Shown piece by piece: positions 1 to 10,202 of a stretch of DNA of 64,000 nt. The DNA is taken from the NCBI RefSeq assembly GCF_902459685.1, contig NZ_CABPSF010000008.1:124001-188000 (forward strand), in the 5' to 3' direction. The notes beneath the pieces are model-generated. The model made no database searches. It had not been told where the DNA came from and saw only the letters and a list, made by a program, of their open reading frames with translations. This stretch comes from Pandoraea iniqua (GTDB lineage Bacteria; Pseudomonadota; Gammaproteobacteria; Burkholderiales; Burkholderiaceae). The translations under genes and the position numbers were made by a program. The stretch's first letter is position 1. Every line of letters begins with the position of its first letter.

Positions 1-336
1 TTTGCGACGTATGCCCGTCAGGTGTCGGTGGACGGTTCGGCCTCGCAAGGCGGCGACCTCGGCTGGATTTCACCGGGTGAGACCGTGCCGGCGTTCGAGC
101 GTGCCATGTCGGAACTCAAGGACGGCCAGATCAGCGATCCGGTGCGCTCGGAATATGGCTATCACCTGATTCAGGTGCTCGGCCATCGCGAGTCGCAAGT
201 GTCGGGCGATCAGGAACGCAACCTGGCGATGCAGGAACTGCGTGGCCGTAAGGCCGAGCAGCAGTATCGCGACTGGCTGCAACAACTGCGCGACAGCGCT
301 TATGTCGATTACCGTCTGAGCACGGCTGCGCAGTAA
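1..336 (+). CDS. surA: SurA periplasmic chaperone / peptidyl-prolyl isomerase, C-terminal part
   Basis: The reading frame is open from the first base, so the gene starts upstream of the window and only the last 111 codons are seen. The segment carries a parvulin-type PPIase signature: GGDLGW near residue 18, then a VPAFERAM-like stretch and the [10 protein letters not shown] segment. The C-terminal tail follows. SurA works in the periplasm on unfolded outer-membrane proteins bound for the BAM complex. The downstream pdxA and rsmA on the same strand match the classical surA-pdxA-rsmA order, which separates SurA from other parvulins such as PpiD. Confidence 0.88.
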   Translation, partial: FATYARQVSVDGSASQGGDLGWISPGETVPAFERAMSELKDGQISDPVRSEYGYHLIQVLGHRESQVSGDQERNLAMQELRGRKAEQQYRDWLQQLRDSAYVDYRLSTAAQ

Positions 337-378
337 GCGCAGCCCGATCCGACGACCCGACACGCCACACCTCCTCGT

Positions 379-1527
379 ATGACATCCGCCCGGCCCTTCG
401 TCCTTGCCATCACCACCGGTGAACCGGCAGGTGTGGGGCCGGAGCTGACCGTGCAGGCACTGGTTCAGTGCCTCACACCGTCAGCCCTATCGGCAACCGA
501 TCCCCTCGAACATTGTCAGTTTGCCGTGCTCGGCGACGCTGCCCTGCTAACGGCGCGCGCGCAAGCGGTTGGCCTCGGTGATGCATGGCAGGCCTTGCTG
601 TTGCAGGGGCGTGTGCGCGTCGAGCATCATTCGCTCGCCGTGCCGGCCGTGGCCGGGCAACTGAACGCCGCCAACGGGCCCTATGTGCTGGCGCTGCTCG
701 ACGCCGCCATCGATGGCGCGGTGGCCGGCACGTTCGATGCGATCGTCACGGCGCCGCTGCAAAAGAGCACGATCAACGACAGCGGCGTGGCCTTTACCGG
801 TCACACTGAATATCTCGCCGAGCGCACGCATACGCCGCGCGTGGTGATGATGCTGGCGGGTGGTGGTCTGCGGGTGGCGCTCGCCACCACGCATCTGCCG
901 CTGGCGCAGGTGCCCGGCGCCATTCGCCGGGACGATCTGCTGGAAACCCTCGTCATCCTGAATCAGGACCTGATGCGCCATTTCGGCGTGACGCGTCCGC
1001 GTATTCTCGTGACCGGACTCAATCCGCATGCGGGTGAGTCGGGCTATCTCGGCCGTGAAGAGATCGATGTCATCACGCCCGCGCTCGACGATGCGCATGC
1101 GGCAGGCATCGACGCTCGTGGGCCGTACCCGGCCGACACCCTGTTTCAGCCGCGTCATCTGGACGGGGCCGATGCGGTGCTCGCCATGTATCACGATCAG
1201 GGCCTGCCGGTGCTCAAATACGCGAGCTTTGGCGCAGGCGTGAACATCACGCTGGGCCTGCCGATCATTCGCACGTCGGTCGATCACGGCACCGCGCTGG
1301 ATCTTGCGGGCACTGGGCGCGCCGAGAGCGGCAGCCTGCTCGAAGCCCTGCGCACCGCCGCGACCATGGCCGCCAATGCGGCCACCCATGCACAACTGCG
1401 CGCTGGCACTGTCGATAAGTCAGACTCGTCAGACTCGTCAGACTCGTCAGGCACCCCCAGCACAGCAGGCACCGCCAGCGATGCGGCCGCCGCGGCCGGC
1501 GACACCGACATCCCACCGCGTTCCTGA
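379..1527 (+). CDS. pdxA: 4-hydroxythreonine-4-phosphate dehydrogenase
   Basis: PdxA oxidises 4-phosphohydroxy-L-threonine with NAD in the DXP-dependent pathway to pyridoxal phosphate. The three expected metal-ligand histidines are visible: His142 in GHTEYLA, His217 in NPHAGE and His272 in MYHDQG. The start ATG lies 42 bp after surA. At 382 residues it is longer than the usual ~330. The excess is a C-terminal Ser/Asp/Ala-rich tail from about residue 345, part of it encoded by a 9-bp tandem repeat giving S-D-S units. The catalytic core is complete, so the tail is probably a dispensable, slippage-prone extension. The rsmA start follows 10 bp after the stop. Confidence 0.95.
   Translation: MTSARPFVLAITTGEPAGVGPELTVQALVQCLTPSALSATDPLEHCQFAVLGDAALLTARAQAVGLGDAWQALLLQGRVRVEHHSLAVPAVAGQLNAANGPYVLALLDAAIDGAVAGTFDAIVTAPLQKSTINDSGVAFTGHTEYLAERTHTPRVVMMLAGGGLRVALATTHLPLAQVPGAIRRDDLLETLVILNQDLMRHFGVTRPRILVTGLNPHAGESGYLGREEIDVITPALDDAHAAGIDARGPYPADTLFQPRHLDGADAVLAMYHDQGLPVLKYASFGAGVNITLGLPIIRTSVDHGTALDLAGTGRAESGSLLEALRTAATMAANAATHAQLRAGTVDKSDSSDSSDSSGTPSTAGTASDAAAAAGDTDIPPRS
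1414..1449 (+). repeat. 9-bp tandem repeat inside pdxA
   Basis: Three perfect copies of GACTCGTCA at 1423-1449 are preceded by one degenerate copy (GATAAGTCA). The period is a multiple of three, so changes in copy number stay in frame and add or remove three residues of the PdxA tail. Confidence 0.9.
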
Positions 1528-1537
1528 GGAATTTCAC

Positions 1538-2371
1538 ATGAGTAGCGCATCGAAGCGCACGGGCGTCCAACAGGGCCACGTGGCGCGCAAACGTTTTGGC
1601 CAGAATTTTCTCGTCGATATGGGTGTGATCGACGACATCGTGAGCGTCATTTCGCCGCGCACCGATGACCTGATGGTCGAAATCGGGCCGGGGCTCGGCG
1701 CGTTGACGACGCCTCTCGCCGAGTGGCTCGCGCATCTGCATGTCGTCGAACTCGACCGCGATCTCGTCGCACGCCTGACGCGCAAGTTCGGCGATCGCGT
1801 AACCGTGCACGCGGGCGACGCGCTCGACTTCGACTTCGGCTCGCTGGTGCCGGAAGACCGCAGCGACGAGTCGCCGCTGCGCATCGTCGGCAACCTGCCG
1901 TACAACATATCGAGCCCGTTGCTCTTTCACCTGATGCGTTTTGCGACGCAAGTGCGCGATCAGCACTTCATGTTGCAGAACGAGGTGGTGGAGCGCATGG
2001 TCGCACCGGCCGGGTCGAGCAACTACAGCCGGCTGTCGGTGATGCTGCAATACCGCTACTGGATGGACAAGGTGCTGGATGTGCCGCCGGAGGCGTTCAA
2101 TCCGCCGCCGAAGGTCGATTCGGCCATCGTGCGGATGATTCCGCGTGCACAGGCCGACTTGCCCGAGGTGGATCTGACGGTGTTCGAAGCCGTGGTCGCG
2201 CAGGCGTTCTCGCAGCGTCGCAAGATGCTGCGCAACACGCTGCACAGCTATCGCGACCGCGTCGACTTCGATGCGCTCGGGTTCGATCTGACGCGTCGTG
2301 CGGAAGACGTCTCCGTCGACGAATACGTGGCGCTGGCGCGTACGATCAGCGGCGCCGGTTCACAAGGCTGA
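1538..2371 (+). CDS. rsmA: 16S rRNA dimethyladenosine methyltransferase
   Basis: RsmA (KsgA) dimethylates two adjacent adenosines in the 3' terminal hairpin of 16S rRNA using SAM, a late 30S checkpoint. The 277-residue protein has the typical start (KRFGQNFL near residue 20), the SAM-binding loop [11 protein letters not shown] near residue 48 and the N6-adenine methyltransferase motif NLPYN near residue 118. The ATG at 1538 is chosen because an AGGA box sits just upstream and the family N-terminus begins there. The frame is open to 1304, but that stretch overlaps pdxA. The gene ends tail-to-tail with the DMT exporter, overlapping it by 26 bp. Confidence 0.95.
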   Translation: MSSASKRTGVQQGHVARKRFGQNFLVDMGVIDDIVSVISPRTDDLMVEIGPGLGALTTPLAEWLAHLHVVELDRDLVARLTRKFGDRVTVHAGDALDFDFGSLVPEDRSDESPLRIVGNLPYNISSPLLFHLMRFATQVRDQHFMLQNEVVERMVAPAGSSNYSRLSVMLQYRYWMDKVLDVPPEAFNPPPKVDSAIVRMIPRAQADLPEVDLTVFEAVVAQAFSQRRKMLRNTLHSYRDRVDFDALGFDLTRRAEDVSVDEYVALARTISGAGSQG

Positions 2372-3236
2372 TACCAGCGAACACGAGGGCGACGGCGCCC
2401 GCAAAGCGCCAACTCACCGATTCTCCAAGAATCAGCACGCCGAACGTCACCCCGAACAGCGGACTCAGGAACGAGAACGACGCGAGGCGGGCGGCGCTGT
2501 AGCGCGTGAGCATCCAGAACCAGATCAGATAGCTCGCAAACGCCACGCCGATGGATTGATAGACGAGGCTGATCCACGTCGTACTCGTCATCTCGCCGAT
2601 GTGCACGTTGCCGGTGACCAGCGCCAGTGCACACAACAGCACGGCGGAGACGGCCAACTGATAGAGCAGCGTTTTGGCGGGGGCGGCCGTTGCCAGCCGC
2701 GATGCCCGCACGACGACTGTCGTCATGCCCCAGAAGACGCCCGCCAGAATGCCGAGCAGGTCACCCGGCCAAGTCGTCGCGAGGCTCGTGCTGCCACCAT
2801 CCGAGAACGCCACCACGATGCCGCAGAAGGCCAGCGCCATGCCGAGCCATTGCCCGGTACGCAGCCGTTCGCTGGGCACGGTCCAATGCAGGCCGATAGC
2901 GGTGAAGCAGGGCGCGGAATACAGAAACACCGCCATGCGTGACGCCGTGGTGTGCGTCAGCCCGACGAAGATGCAGAGAAATTCCAACGAGAACAACACG
3001 CCCGCCAGAATACCGGCCGGTAGCGTGCCGTCGCCGGTGACGAGCCGCTGACGCCGCCACAGCATCCACCCGCCCACGAGCAAGGTCGCAATCACCGAGC
3101 GCAGACCCGCTTGCAGCACGGCCGGTACAGCGGTCACCGCGAGTTTTACCGCCACCTGCTGGCCGCCCCATATCGCACACAGGCCCACCATGATGGCGAG
3201 GGCGGTGGCATCGATCGGGCGAGGGGCTGTGTTCAT
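2346..3236 (-). CDS. DMT-superfamily (EamA) inner-membrane exporter
   Basis: A 296-residue, very hydrophobic protein with about ten predicted membrane segments in two EamA repeats. The first begins [20 protein letters not shown] and the second includes [21 protein letters not shown]. Proteins of this family export metabolites or amino acids, and nothing here identifies the substrate. The start at 3236 opens directly into the first membrane helix. The open frame continues upstream to 3401 but that part is polar and unlike the family. The gene lies opposite to its neighbours as a single-gene unit. Confidence 0.85.
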   Translation of the reverse strand: MNTAPRPIDATALAIMVGLCAIWGGQQVAVKLAVTAVPAVLQAGLRSVIATLLVGGWMLWRRQRLVTGDGTLPAGILAGVLFSLEFLCIFVGLTHTTASRMAVFLYSAPCFTAIGLHWTVPSERLRTGQWLGMALAFCGIVVAFSDGGSTSLATTWPGDLLGILAGVFWGMTTVVVRASRLATAAPAKTLLYQLAVSAVLLCALALVTGNVHIGEMTSTTWISLVYQSIGVAFASYLIWFWMLTRYSAARLASFSFLSPLFGVTFGVLILGESVSWRFAGAVALVFAGISLVNRRR

Positions 3237-3519
3237 GAGATGGGTTCGGGAGTGGGAGGGGTGAACAAGCGGGCGACGCGGCACAGCGTTGCCGCAGGTC
3301 GTCTGCCCATCCGATTCGCCGCCCATTCTCCATGATCCGCCTCGCGGGCGCATCATTTTGGTGCGCGCCGTAGGGGTAATCATTGTTGCTCTGCGCGGCA
3401 CAATGTCTCCCCCTCACGAGGGTTTATCGGGGACAGTCGCGCCGCTAGAATACGTCGCTCAGGTGTCATCGCACGTCATCTCCCTCTCATCACCGCAGCA
3501 TTCCCCCGCAGTCATCCCC

Positions 3520-3987
3520 ATGTACAAGAAAGGCTCCGCTGTCGAACTCCAGTTTTCTCCGTCGCGACTCAACGATGGGGCGGGCGATCCGTTCTGGATC
3601 GATCTCACGCGTGACGAAGCGCAGGCGCTGCTGGCGGCGCTGCAAACGCATCTGGCGGGCACTGAGCCGGATGCTGCTGGTACCGATCAGCCGTTGTTGT
3701 TCACGCTGCTCGATCCCGCTGTGCCGGGGAACAAGGGCCAAGGCGCCACCACCGGCAGCGAGTCCGACACCGACACCGACAGGGCCAACGACGGCGAAGC
3801 GAGTGCTGCCACGGCACCGGAATTCCGGCAGTGGGTCTGCGTGATCTGCGGTTGGATTTACGACGAAGCGACCGGCTATCCCGAAGACGGCATTGCGCCG
3901 GGAACGCGGTGGGAAGAGGTGCCGGAAGACTGGCGTTGCCCGCTATGCGACGTGGGCAAGGAAGACTTCGCGATGGTGCAGTTCTGA
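3520..3987 (+). CDS. Rubredoxin with an N-terminal extension
   Basis: The last ~50 of 155 residues form a complete rubredoxin: two C-x2-C pairs (CVICG and CPLCD) ligate one iron, with the usual GIAPGT and WRCP surroundings. Rubredoxins are small cytosolic one-electron carriers. This one has about 100 extra N-terminal residues. The first half (MYKKGSAVEL onward) looks globular and the second half is an Asp/Thr-rich linker. ATG 3520 is chosen because the sequence becomes protein-like there. The open frame back to 3289 looks non-coding. I do not recognise the N-terminal domain. Confidence 0.82.
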   Translation: MYKKGSAVELQFSPSRLNDGAGDPFWIDLTRDEAQALLAALQTHLAGTEPDAAGTDQPLLFTLLDPAVPGNKGQGATTGSESDTDTDRANDGEASAATAPEFRQWVCVICGWIYDEATGYPEDGIAPGTRWEEVPEDWRCPLCDVGKEDFAMVQF

Positions 3988-4000
3988 AGAACGTACGACG

Positions 4001-4045
4001 GGCGGCGCTGCCCGATCAACAACGGGCAGGCGCCGCCGTTGCTTC
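4001..4045. terminator. Hairpin terminator between rubredoxin and gloA
   Basis: GGCGGCGC plus TGCCCG pairs with CGGGCA plus GCGCCGCC across an 8-nt loop, with one bulged G. The hairpin sits between two convergent genes and a TTGCTTCTT tract follows on the plus strand, so it probably terminates both. Confidence 0.7.
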
Positions 4046-4447
4046 TTACAGACCGCCCTTGGCCGAATGCTTCTGGATCAGCTCGATCTTGTAGCCGTCC
4101 GGATCTTCGACGAAAGCGATGACCGTGGTGCCGCCCTTGACCGGGCCGGCTTCGCGCGAGACCTTACCGCCAGCGGCGCGGATCGTGTCGCAAGCCTTGT
4201 AGGCATCGTCGACTTCGACGGCCAGATGGCCGAACGCCGTGCCCATCTCGTACTTTTCCACGCCCCAGTTGTAGGTCAGCTCGAGCACGGTGTTCTCCGA
4301 CTCGGGGCCGTAGCCCACGAAAGCCAGCGTGTACTTGTACTCGGGGTTTTCGCTCTGGCGCAGCAGTTGCATGCCGAGCACGCGCGTGTAGAAGTCGATC
4401 GAGCGCTGCAAGTCGCCGACGCGCAGCATGGTGTGGAGCATTCGCAT
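4046..4447 (-). CDS. gloA: Lactoylglutathione lyase (glyoxalase I)
   Basis: Glyoxalase I isomerises the hemithioacetal of methylglyoxal and glutathione to S-lactoylglutathione. The 133-residue protein has the single-domain bacterial form with metal ligands in the expected places: His5 (MRMLHTM), a Glu in VLELTYNWG, His in GHLAVEVDD and Glu in YKIELIQK. The start at 4447 is fixed by needing His at position 5. The frame is open to 4483, which would displace it. It has its own transcription unit, convergent with the rubredoxin gene. Confidence 0.94.
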   Translation of the reverse strand: MRMLHTMLRVGDLQRSIDFYTRVLGMQLLRQSENPEYKYTLAFVGYGPESENTVLELTYNWGVEKYEMGTAFGHLAVEVDDAYKACDTIRAAGGKVSREAGPVKGGTTVIAFVEDPDGYKIELIQKHSAKGGL

Positions 4448-4546
4448 GGTGTTTTGACTGTGTGGGGACAAACGAAGCGTCAATTGTACCCGTGCCAGTA
4501 AAAATGAGCCGCGTTCATGCAGCGTTGAGCGATTTCAGTGTGACGC

Positions 4547-5572
4547 TTAAAACTCCGGCAGCCATTCCGGGGCATGCGACTTGAGCGTGTCGCGTGCGGA
4601 TTCGAACTCTGGGAAGATCGACGCCACCGCCTGCCAGAAGCGCGGCCCGTGATTCATTTCCTTCAAGTGCGCCAGTTCGTGCGCCACCACATAGTCGATC
4701 ACGCCCAGCGGGAAGTGGATCAGGCGCCAGTTCAGGCGAATGCGGCCATCGGCGCTGCAACTGCCCCAGCGCGTGGTTGCCGACGACAGTCCGAGCGCCG
4801 AGTAGCTGACGCCCAGACGCTCGCCATACACATCGAGCCGGGTGGTAAAGAGCTTGCGGGCTTCCTGCTGCAACCAGCCTTGCACCCGGTCGCGCATCTG
4901 CTCCGGTGCGGCTTGCGGCGGCAGGTCGAGCCAGAGCGTATGCGTGTGAATGTCGTACTGCTGCGCGCCGGGGCGGCCGCCAAGACGCACGGTCAGCGTG
5001 TGGCCGAGATACGGCAGCGTCGCGCCATCGACCCAGTTCACGCGCGGAATCACGCGGCGGGCCGAGCGTTCGCGAAACTCGGCGATCTTGTTGAAGATCC
5101 AGCGCTTCTTCTCCACGACGGCGGCTTCGACGTCGGCGATCGTGACCCAGCGCGGCGCGGTCACCGCGAGCCCCGATTCGTCGATGATGAAGCCGATCGT
5201 GCGGCGCGACGAGCGCTTGAAGCGGTAGTAGAGCGCGTGCCCGTCGAGCATGATCACGCGCTCGCCGGCGGCCGGCGCACGGCGTGGCTTGGGTGGCTCG
5301 GGGGTAACTGGGGTAACTGGGGTAACTGGGGTAACTGGGGTAACGGGGATCGTGGGCGTAGCGGAAAGAGGGGGAATACTGGGGATAGCGGGAATAGCGG
5401 GGCCGGTAGGTATAGCGGGTGCAGCCGCTGGTGCATCGGTCGCCACACCATTGGCTTCGGCGGCGGGGCTACCGAACAGGTCGAGTTCCATCTGGGGAAC
5501 GAGCATCTCATGCCGGGAGCGGCGATCGCGGGTATTGCTGGCGTTGCGGTTCGCGGTTCGGGCTTTCGACAT
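4547..5572 (-). CDS. YgjP-like (DUF45) zinc metallopeptidase
   Basis: The C-terminal half is a YgjP/WLM-type metal-dependent hydrolase: HELAHLKEMNHGPRFW carries HExxH with a downstream third ligand, and TTRWGSCSADGRIRLNW is the family strand motif. The N-terminal ~110 residues are low-complexity, Ala/Pro/Ile/Thr-rich, with five P-V-T units encoded by a 9-bp repeat. Substrate and role of this family are unknown; it is cytosolic, with no signal peptide. At 341 residues it is about 100 longer than the core family, and the added part looks disordered. Internal ATGs at 5506 and 5488 are alternative starts. Confidence 0.82.
   Translation of the reverse strand: MSKARTANRNASNTRDRRSRHEMLVPQMELDLFGSPAAEANGVATDAPAAAPAIPTGPAIPAIPSIPPLSATPTIPVTPVTPVTPVTPVTPEPPKPRRAPAAGERVIMLDGHALYYRFKRSSRRTIGFIIDESGLAVTAPRWVTIADVEAAVVEKKRWIFNKIAEFRERSARRVIPRVNWVDGATLPYLGHTLTVRLGGRPGAQQYDIHTHTLWLDLPPQAAPEQMRDRVQGWLQQEARKLFTTRLDVYGERLGVSYSALGLSSATTRWGSCSADGRIRLNWRLIHFPLGVIDYVVAHELAHLKEMNHGPRFWQAVASIFPEFESARDTLKSHAPEWLPEF
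5301..5345. repeat. 9-bp tandem repeat in the YgjP-like gene
   Basis: Four perfect copies of GGGGTAACT at 5301-5336 and one variant copy (GGGGTAACG) at 5337-5345. It encodes Pro-Val-Thr units on the minus strand, and the period keeps the frame. Confidence 0.92.
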
Positions 5573-5592
5573 GAGACTGTCTCGTAGTGCGC

Positions 5593-6357
5593 TCAGGTCC
5601 GAGGGGTGGCTTCCGGCGTGGCTTTCGGGGCCGACGTGTAGGCTGCCGGGTCGATACGAATCATCTCACGTTCGATCCATTCGGCCACATCAGCATTCAC
5701 GGCTTCCGGCGTGCGTCCTTCCGTCTGAATCACCGGGCCGATCGACACGATCACTTCGCCGGGGAATTTCATGAACGAATTGCGCGGCCACATACGCCCG
5801 GCATTGTGCGCGATGGGCACCACCGGCGCCCCGGTCGTCGCCGCCAGACGCGCACCACCCGACTTGTACTTGTTACGCGAGCCGGTCTTCGTGCGCGTGC
5901 CTTCCGGGAACATGATGATCCACGAGCCTTCGGCCAGACGCTCACGCCCCTGCGCCACCACCGATTGAAACGCGTCGGTGCCCTTGCTGCGGTTGATGTG
6001 AATCATGCTCAGCAGGCCGAGCGCCCAGCCGAAAAACGGCACGTAGAGCAATTCGCGCTTGAACACGAAGCACAGCGGGCGCGGCATGAGTGCCGGCAAC
6101 GCGAGCGTCTCCCACGCCGACTGGTGCTTCGAGAGCACGATGGCGGGCGAATCGGGCAGGTTCTCGCGGCCGATCACGCGGTAGCGGATGCCACACAGTT
6201 TGTCGGCCACGATCATCGTCGTGCGGCACCAGCCCACCGCGAACCAATAACGCCGGACGCGGTTGAGGATCGGAAACGTCACGATGCACGCGATCGCATA
6301 CGGAATCGTAAAGACGATCAGGAAGAGGAAGAAAAGAATCGAACGAAGTCGCTGCAT
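5593..6357 (-). CDS. plsC: 1-acyl-sn-glycerol-3-phosphate acyltransferase
   Basis: PlsC acylates lysophosphatidic acid to phosphatidic acid at the inner membrane. An N-terminal membrane helix (RSILFFLFLIVFTIPYAIA) precedes the acyltransferase domain with motif I KHQSAWE and motif III FPEGTRT. Motif I is HX4E rather than the textbook HX4D, which as I recall is common in betaproteobacterial PlsC. I start at 6357, where the membrane helix begins. An in-frame ATG at 6420 would add 21 Pro-rich residues and cannot be excluded. It follows gmhB in the same direction, as the last gene of the glyQ-glyS-gmhB-plsC run. Confidence 0.9.
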   Translation of the reverse strand: MQRLRSILFFLFLIVFTIPYAIACIVTFPILNRVRRYWFAVGWCRTTMIVADKLCGIRYRVIGRENLPDSPAIVLSKHQSAWETLALPALMPRPLCFVFKRELLYVPFFGWALGLLSMIHINRSKGTDAFQSVVAQGRERLAEGSWIIMFPEGTRTKTGSRNKYKSGGARLAATTGAPVVPIAHNAGRMWPRNSFMKFPGEVIVSIGPVIQTEGRTPEAVNADVAEWIEREMIRIDPAAYTSAPKATPEATPRT

Positions 6358-6448
6358 CAGATCTGGGCTTGAATGTGTGGGCCGGGGAGCATCGGGTGTT
6401 TCAGGCGCTTGAGCGGGCATGAGCCGGCATGAGCCGGTTCAGACCGCA

Positions 6449-7060
6449 TCAGCCACCCTTGGCGTCCTTGGCATCCTCTTCGGCGAGCATGTCGTTCACG
6501 AATGCCTGAAGGCTGTCGTGCACGCGGGTGCCTTCCGGCAAGTTGCCGGCGGCCTGTGTTTTCTTGCCCTTGCCGGTGAGCACCAGATGCGGGTGAGCCC
6601 CCACGGCGGCAGCCGCCTGCAAGTCGCGCAACGAATCGCCCACGGCCGGCACGCCGGTCAGGTCGACTTCGTAGCGACGGGCGATTTCCTGAAACAGGCC
6701 GGGCTTCGGCTTGCGGCAATCGCAACCCTCGGCCGACGTGTGCGGACAGAAAAACACCGCGTCGATACGGCCGCCCGCAGCAGCAGCCAGCTTCGACATC
6801 TTGGCGTGCATGGCGCCCAGCGTCGCCATGTCGAACAGGCCGCGTCCGACCCCGGACTGGTTGGTGGCCACGACCACGCGATAACCGGCCTGATTCAACC
6901 GGCCAATCGCTTCGAGGCTGCCGGGCAGCGGCACCCACTCGTCGGTCGACTTGATGAACTGGTCCGAGTCGACGTTGATCACGCCGTCGCGGTCGAGAAT
7001 CACCAGCTTGCGAGCGGCGGGGCCGGGGGTACGGTCTTTACGCGAGTCCATGTTCGGCAT
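6449..7060 (-). CDS. gmhB: D-glycero-beta-D-manno-heptose-1,7-bisphosphate 7-phosphatase
   Basis: GmhB removes the 7-phosphate in ADP-heptose synthesis for the LPS inner core. It is a 203-residue HAD hydrolase: nucleophile loop ILDRDGVIN near residue 21, motif II VATNQSG, the zinc-binding CPH...CDCRKP loop that marks GmhB, and GDSLRDL late in the protein. The start may be the ATG at 7060 or at 7051; neither has a clear ribosome-binding site. It lies 14 bp after glyS and is presumably co-transcribed with it. Confidence 0.92.
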   Translation of the reverse strand: MPNMDSRKDRTPGPAARKLVILDRDGVINVDSDQFIKSTDEWVPLPGSLEAIGRLNQAGYRVVVATNQSGVGRGLFDMATLGAMHAKMSKLAAAAGGRIDAVFFCPHTSAEGCDCRKPKPGLFQEIARRYEVDLTGVPAVGDSLRDLQAAAAVGAHPHLVLTGKGKKTQAAGNLPEGTRVHDSLQAFVNDMLAEEDAKDAKGG

Positions 7061-7074
7061 CGGATATCGGCAAA

Positions 7075-9186
7075 TTAGGCGGCGAGCTTCGAGAGATCGG
7101 CCACACGGTTCATCTGCACGTGCAGGCGCGTGAGCAACGCGAGGCGGTTGTTGCGCAGTGCCTCGTCGTCGGCCATCACCATCACGTCGTTGAAGAAGGC
7201 ATCGACCGCATCGCGCAATTGCGCCAGCGCCGTGAGCGCCTGCTCGTACTGACGCGCCTCGAAGCTCGTCTCCACCAGCGGCGTCACCTTGTCGAGCGCA
7301 GCGGCGAGCGCCTTCTCGGCCGGTTCCATCAGCAGCGACGGCTGAATCACACCGTCCGGCGGCGCCGCCGTCTTCTTCAGAATGTTGCCGATACGCTTGT
7401 TGGCGGCGGCCAGCGCTTCGGCTTGCGGCAGTGCCGAGAACGCACGCACGGCTTCCAGACGCTCGATCAAGTCACCCAGATACGGGGGCTGATTGGCCAG
7501 CACGGCTTCGATTTCGTTCGCACCGAAACCACGCTCGCGCAGGTAACCGCGCACGCGATCGAGCACAAACAGGTAGACGTCGTGCAGATAGGCGCCATCG
7601 GCCACGCCCGTGGTGAAGCCTTCGTAAGTCACGCGCAGCAGGTCGGGCAGCATCACGGGCAGACGCTTCTCGATGAGCATGCGCGCGATGCCGAGGGCAT
7701 GGCGACGCAGCGCAAACGGGTCTTTTTCACCGGTCGGTTGCAGGCCGATGCCCCAGATGCCGACGAGCGTTTCGAGCTTGTCGGCCAGTGCCACGGCCGT
7801 GCCGGTCGGGCTCACGGGCAACGCATCGCCGGCAAAGCGCGGCTGATAGTGTTCCGAGCACGCGAGGGCGACATCGTCCGGCTCGCCGTCATGGCGTGCG
7901 TAGTACGTGCCCATCGTGCCTTGCAGTTCCGGGAACTCGCCGACCATGTCGGTCAGCAAGTCGGCCTTGGCCAGCAGTGCACCGCGCTCGGCCAGTGCCA
8001 CGTCGCTGCCGGTCATCTGTGCAATCGCACCCGCGAGTGCCGAGAGGCGCTTCGTGCGTTCGAGCTGCGAGCCGAGCTTGTTGTGATACACGACGTTGGC
8101 GAGCAACGGCACGCGATCGGCCAGCGGCTTCTTCTTGTCCTGCTCGAAGAAGAACTTCGCATCGGCCAGACGCGGGCGCACCACGCGCTCGTTGCCGGTC
8201 ACGATCTGCTCGGGCTTGTCGGTGGCGATGTTCGAGACGATCAGGAAGCGGTTCGTCAGACGGCCACCCTCGGCGAGCGGCTTGTCGGTGAGCGCGAAGT
8301 ACTTCTGATTCGTCTGCATCGTGAGAATCAGGCATTCCTGCGGCACGGCGAGGAATTCACTTTCGAAATGGCAGGCGTAGACGGCCGGCCATTCCACCAG
8401 TGCGGTGACTTCGTCGAGCAGCGAGTCGGGCATGACCACGTGGTCGTTGCCGGCAGCGGCCAGCAGTTGCTCGCGAATCGCATCGCGGCGGGCCGTGTAG
8501 CTCGCGTAGACCTTGCCTTCATCGAGCAGCGTGGCGGCGTATTCGTCCGCCTGATGGATCACGACTTCGCCGTTCGACAGGAAGCGGTGACCCAGCGTCT
8601 TGTTGCCCGAGGCCAGACCGATCGCCGTCGCCGGCACGAGCGTGTCGCCGTGCAGCGCAATCAGGCCATGCACCGGGCGCACGAACTGCACCGTTTCGCC
8701 GTCGGGGCGCTGGTAGCTCATGACCTTCGGGATGGGCAGCTTGCCGAGCGTTTCGTCGAGCGAGGCTTGCAGCGCGTCGGCCAGTTGGGCACCGGCGGCC
8801 GTGTAGGTATGGAAGAAGGCTTCGGCCTTGCCGTCCATGGCGCGCTCGAGGCTTGCGACCGGTAGGTCGGCGAAGCCCATCGCGGCGAGCTTCTTCGCGA
8901 GCGGCGGGGTCGGGTTGCCGCTGGCGTCGAGCGCGACGGACACCGGCAGCACCTTCGCGCGGATGGTGGCATCCGGGGCGCGCTCGAGCACGTGGGTGAT
9001 CGTGACGGCCAGACGGCGCGGCGTGGCGTACGGCGTGACGACGCTGGCGTCGGTCGTGAGACCACGCGAGCGCAGGCCGTTGGCGATGCCATCGGCAAAG
9101 GCGTCGCCCAGACGTGCCAGTGCCTTCGGCGGCAGTTCTTCGGTCAGCAGTTCGACCAGCAGGGTACGTTGTGCGGTGCTCATCAT
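7075..9186 (-). CDS. glyS: Glycyl-tRNA synthetase beta subunit
   Basis: The 703-residue beta chain of the bacterial alpha2beta2 glycyl-tRNA synthetase. It starts [19 protein letters not shown], the typical N-terminus, and ends in a DALR-like anticodon-binding region ([24 protein letters not shown]). It binds tRNA-Gly while the alpha chain makes glycyl-adenylate. Two adjacent ATGs at 9186 and 9183 overlap the glyQ stop as ATGATGA, so the subunits are translationally coupled. Confidence 0.96.
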   Translation of the reverse strand: MMSTAQRTLLVELLTEELPPKALARLGDAFADGIANGLRSRGLTTDASVVTPYATPRRLAVTITHVLERAPDATIRAKVLPVSVALDASGNPTPPLAKKLAAMGFADLPVASLERAMDGKAEAFFHTYTAAGAQLADALQASLDETLGKLPIPKVMSYQRPDGETVQFVRPVHGLIALHGDTLVPATAIGLASGNKTLGHRFLSNGEVVIHQADEYAATLLDEGKVYASYTARRDAIREQLLAAAGNDHVVMPDSLLDEVTALVEWPAVYACHFESEFLAVPQECLILTMQTNQKYFALTDKPLAEGGRLTNRFLIVSNIATDKPEQIVTGNERVVRPRLADAKFFFEQDKKKPLADRVPLLANVVYHNKLGSQLERTKRLSALAGAIAQMTGSDVALAERGALLAKADLLTDMVGEFPELQGTMGTYYARHDGEPDDVALACSEHYQPRFAGDALPVSPTGTAVALADKLETLVGIWGIGLQPTGEKDPFALRRHALGIARMLIEKRLPVMLPDLLRVTYEGFTTGVADGAYLHDVYLFVLDRVRGYLRERGFGANEIEAVLANQPPYLGDLIERLEAVRAFSALPQAEALAAANKRIGNILKKTAAPPDGVIQPSLLMEPAEKALAAALDKVTPLVETSFEARQYEQALTALAQLRDAVDAFFNDVMVMADDEALRNNRLALLTRLHVQMNRVADLSKLAA

Positions 9187-10121
9187 GCGGCTTGCGTTCG
9201 GGTTTGGGCGGCGGGGGCGTTCAGCATCGGGAAACCGAGCTTCTCGCGCGAAGCGTAGTAGGCCTGTGCGATCAGACGCGACAGCGCCCGGATACGGCCG
9301 ATGTACGCCGCACGCTCAGTCACCGAGATGGCGCCACGGGCGTCGAGCAGGTTGAAGGTGTGTGCCGCCTTCAGAATCATTTCGTAGGCCGGCAGGGCCA
9401 GTTCGGCTTCGATGAGGCGCTTGGCTTCGCTCTCGTAGTTGTCGAAGAAGCTGAACAGCATCGGCTGGTTCGAGTGCTCGAAGTTGTACGTCGACTGCTC
9501 GACTTCGTTCTGATGGAACACGTCGCCGTACGTCAGGCGGCGCGTCACCGGGCCGTCAGCCGTCTGCTCTTCCCATTCCGTCCACACGAGGTCGTACACG
9601 TTCTCGACCTGTTGCAGATACATCGCCAGACGCTCGATGCCGTACGTGATTTCGCCGAGCACGGGCTTGCAGTCCAGACCGCCCACTTGCTGGAAGTAGG
9701 TGAACTGCGTGACTTCCATGCCGTTGAGCCACACTTCCCAGCCCAGACCCCAGGCGCCGAGCGTGGGGTTTTCCCAGTCGTCTTCGACGAAGCGCACGTC
9801 GTTTTCGGTCAGATCGAGACCGAGCGCGCGCAGCGAACCCAGATACAGGTCGAGAATGTTCTCCGGTGCCGGCTTGAGCACCACCTGATACTGGTAGTAG
9901 TGCTGCATGCGGTTCGGGTTCTCACCGTAACGGCCATCCTTCGGACGGCGCGACGGCTGCACGTAGGCGGCGCGCCACGGCTCCGGGCCGATCGCGCGCA
10001 GGAACGTGGCGGTGTGCGAGGTACCGGCGCCGACCTCCATGTCGTAAGGCTGGAGTAACGCACAGCCTTGCTTGTCCCAGTAATCCTGCAACGTCAGGAT
10101 GACTTGTTGAAAGGTAAGCAT
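9183..10121 (-). CDS. glyQ: Glycyl-tRNA synthetase alpha subunit
   Basis: The 312-residue catalytic alpha chain, recognisable from [20 protein letters not shown] at the start, then the conserved [11 protein letters not shown] and [14 protein letters not shown] segments of the adenylate site. The ATG at 10121 matches the family start; the frame is open to 10172 but that part is unlike the family. Its stop overlaps glyS. The 253 nt upstream, towards lnt, contains a large nested hairpin 82 nt before the start codon. Confidence 0.96.
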   Translation of the reverse strand: MLTFQQVILTLQDYWDKQGCALLQPYDMEVGAGTSHTATFLRAIGPEPWRAAYVQPSRRPKDGRYGENPNRMQHYYQYQVVLKPAPENILDLYLGSLRALGLDLTENDVRFVEDDWENPTLGAWGLGWEVWLNGMEVTQFTYFQQVGGLDCKPVLGEITYGIERLAMYLQQVENVYDLVWTEWEEQTADGPVTRRLTYGDVFHQNEVEQSTYNFEHSNQPMLFSFFDNYESEAKRLIEAELALPAYEMILKAAHTFNLLDARGAISVTERAAYIGRIRALSRLIAQAYYASREKLGFPMLNAPAAQTRTQAA

Positions 10122-10202
10122 GATGAATTCGCGCGGACGAAAAGAGAAATATGCGGATTTTGCGCAGTTCATCGGCCCGGCCGCGAGCGCGGCCGACGAA
10201 CT

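Noticed and set aside
1420-1449. CRISPR-like array in pdxA
   Set aside because: Units are contiguous 9-mers without spacers; this is a coding tandem repeat. The same applies to 5301-5345 and 31772-31834.
5593-6357. Inactive PlsC because motif I is HX4E instead of HX4D
   Set aside because: As I recall, this variant is common in betaproteobacterial PlsC, and motif III is intact.
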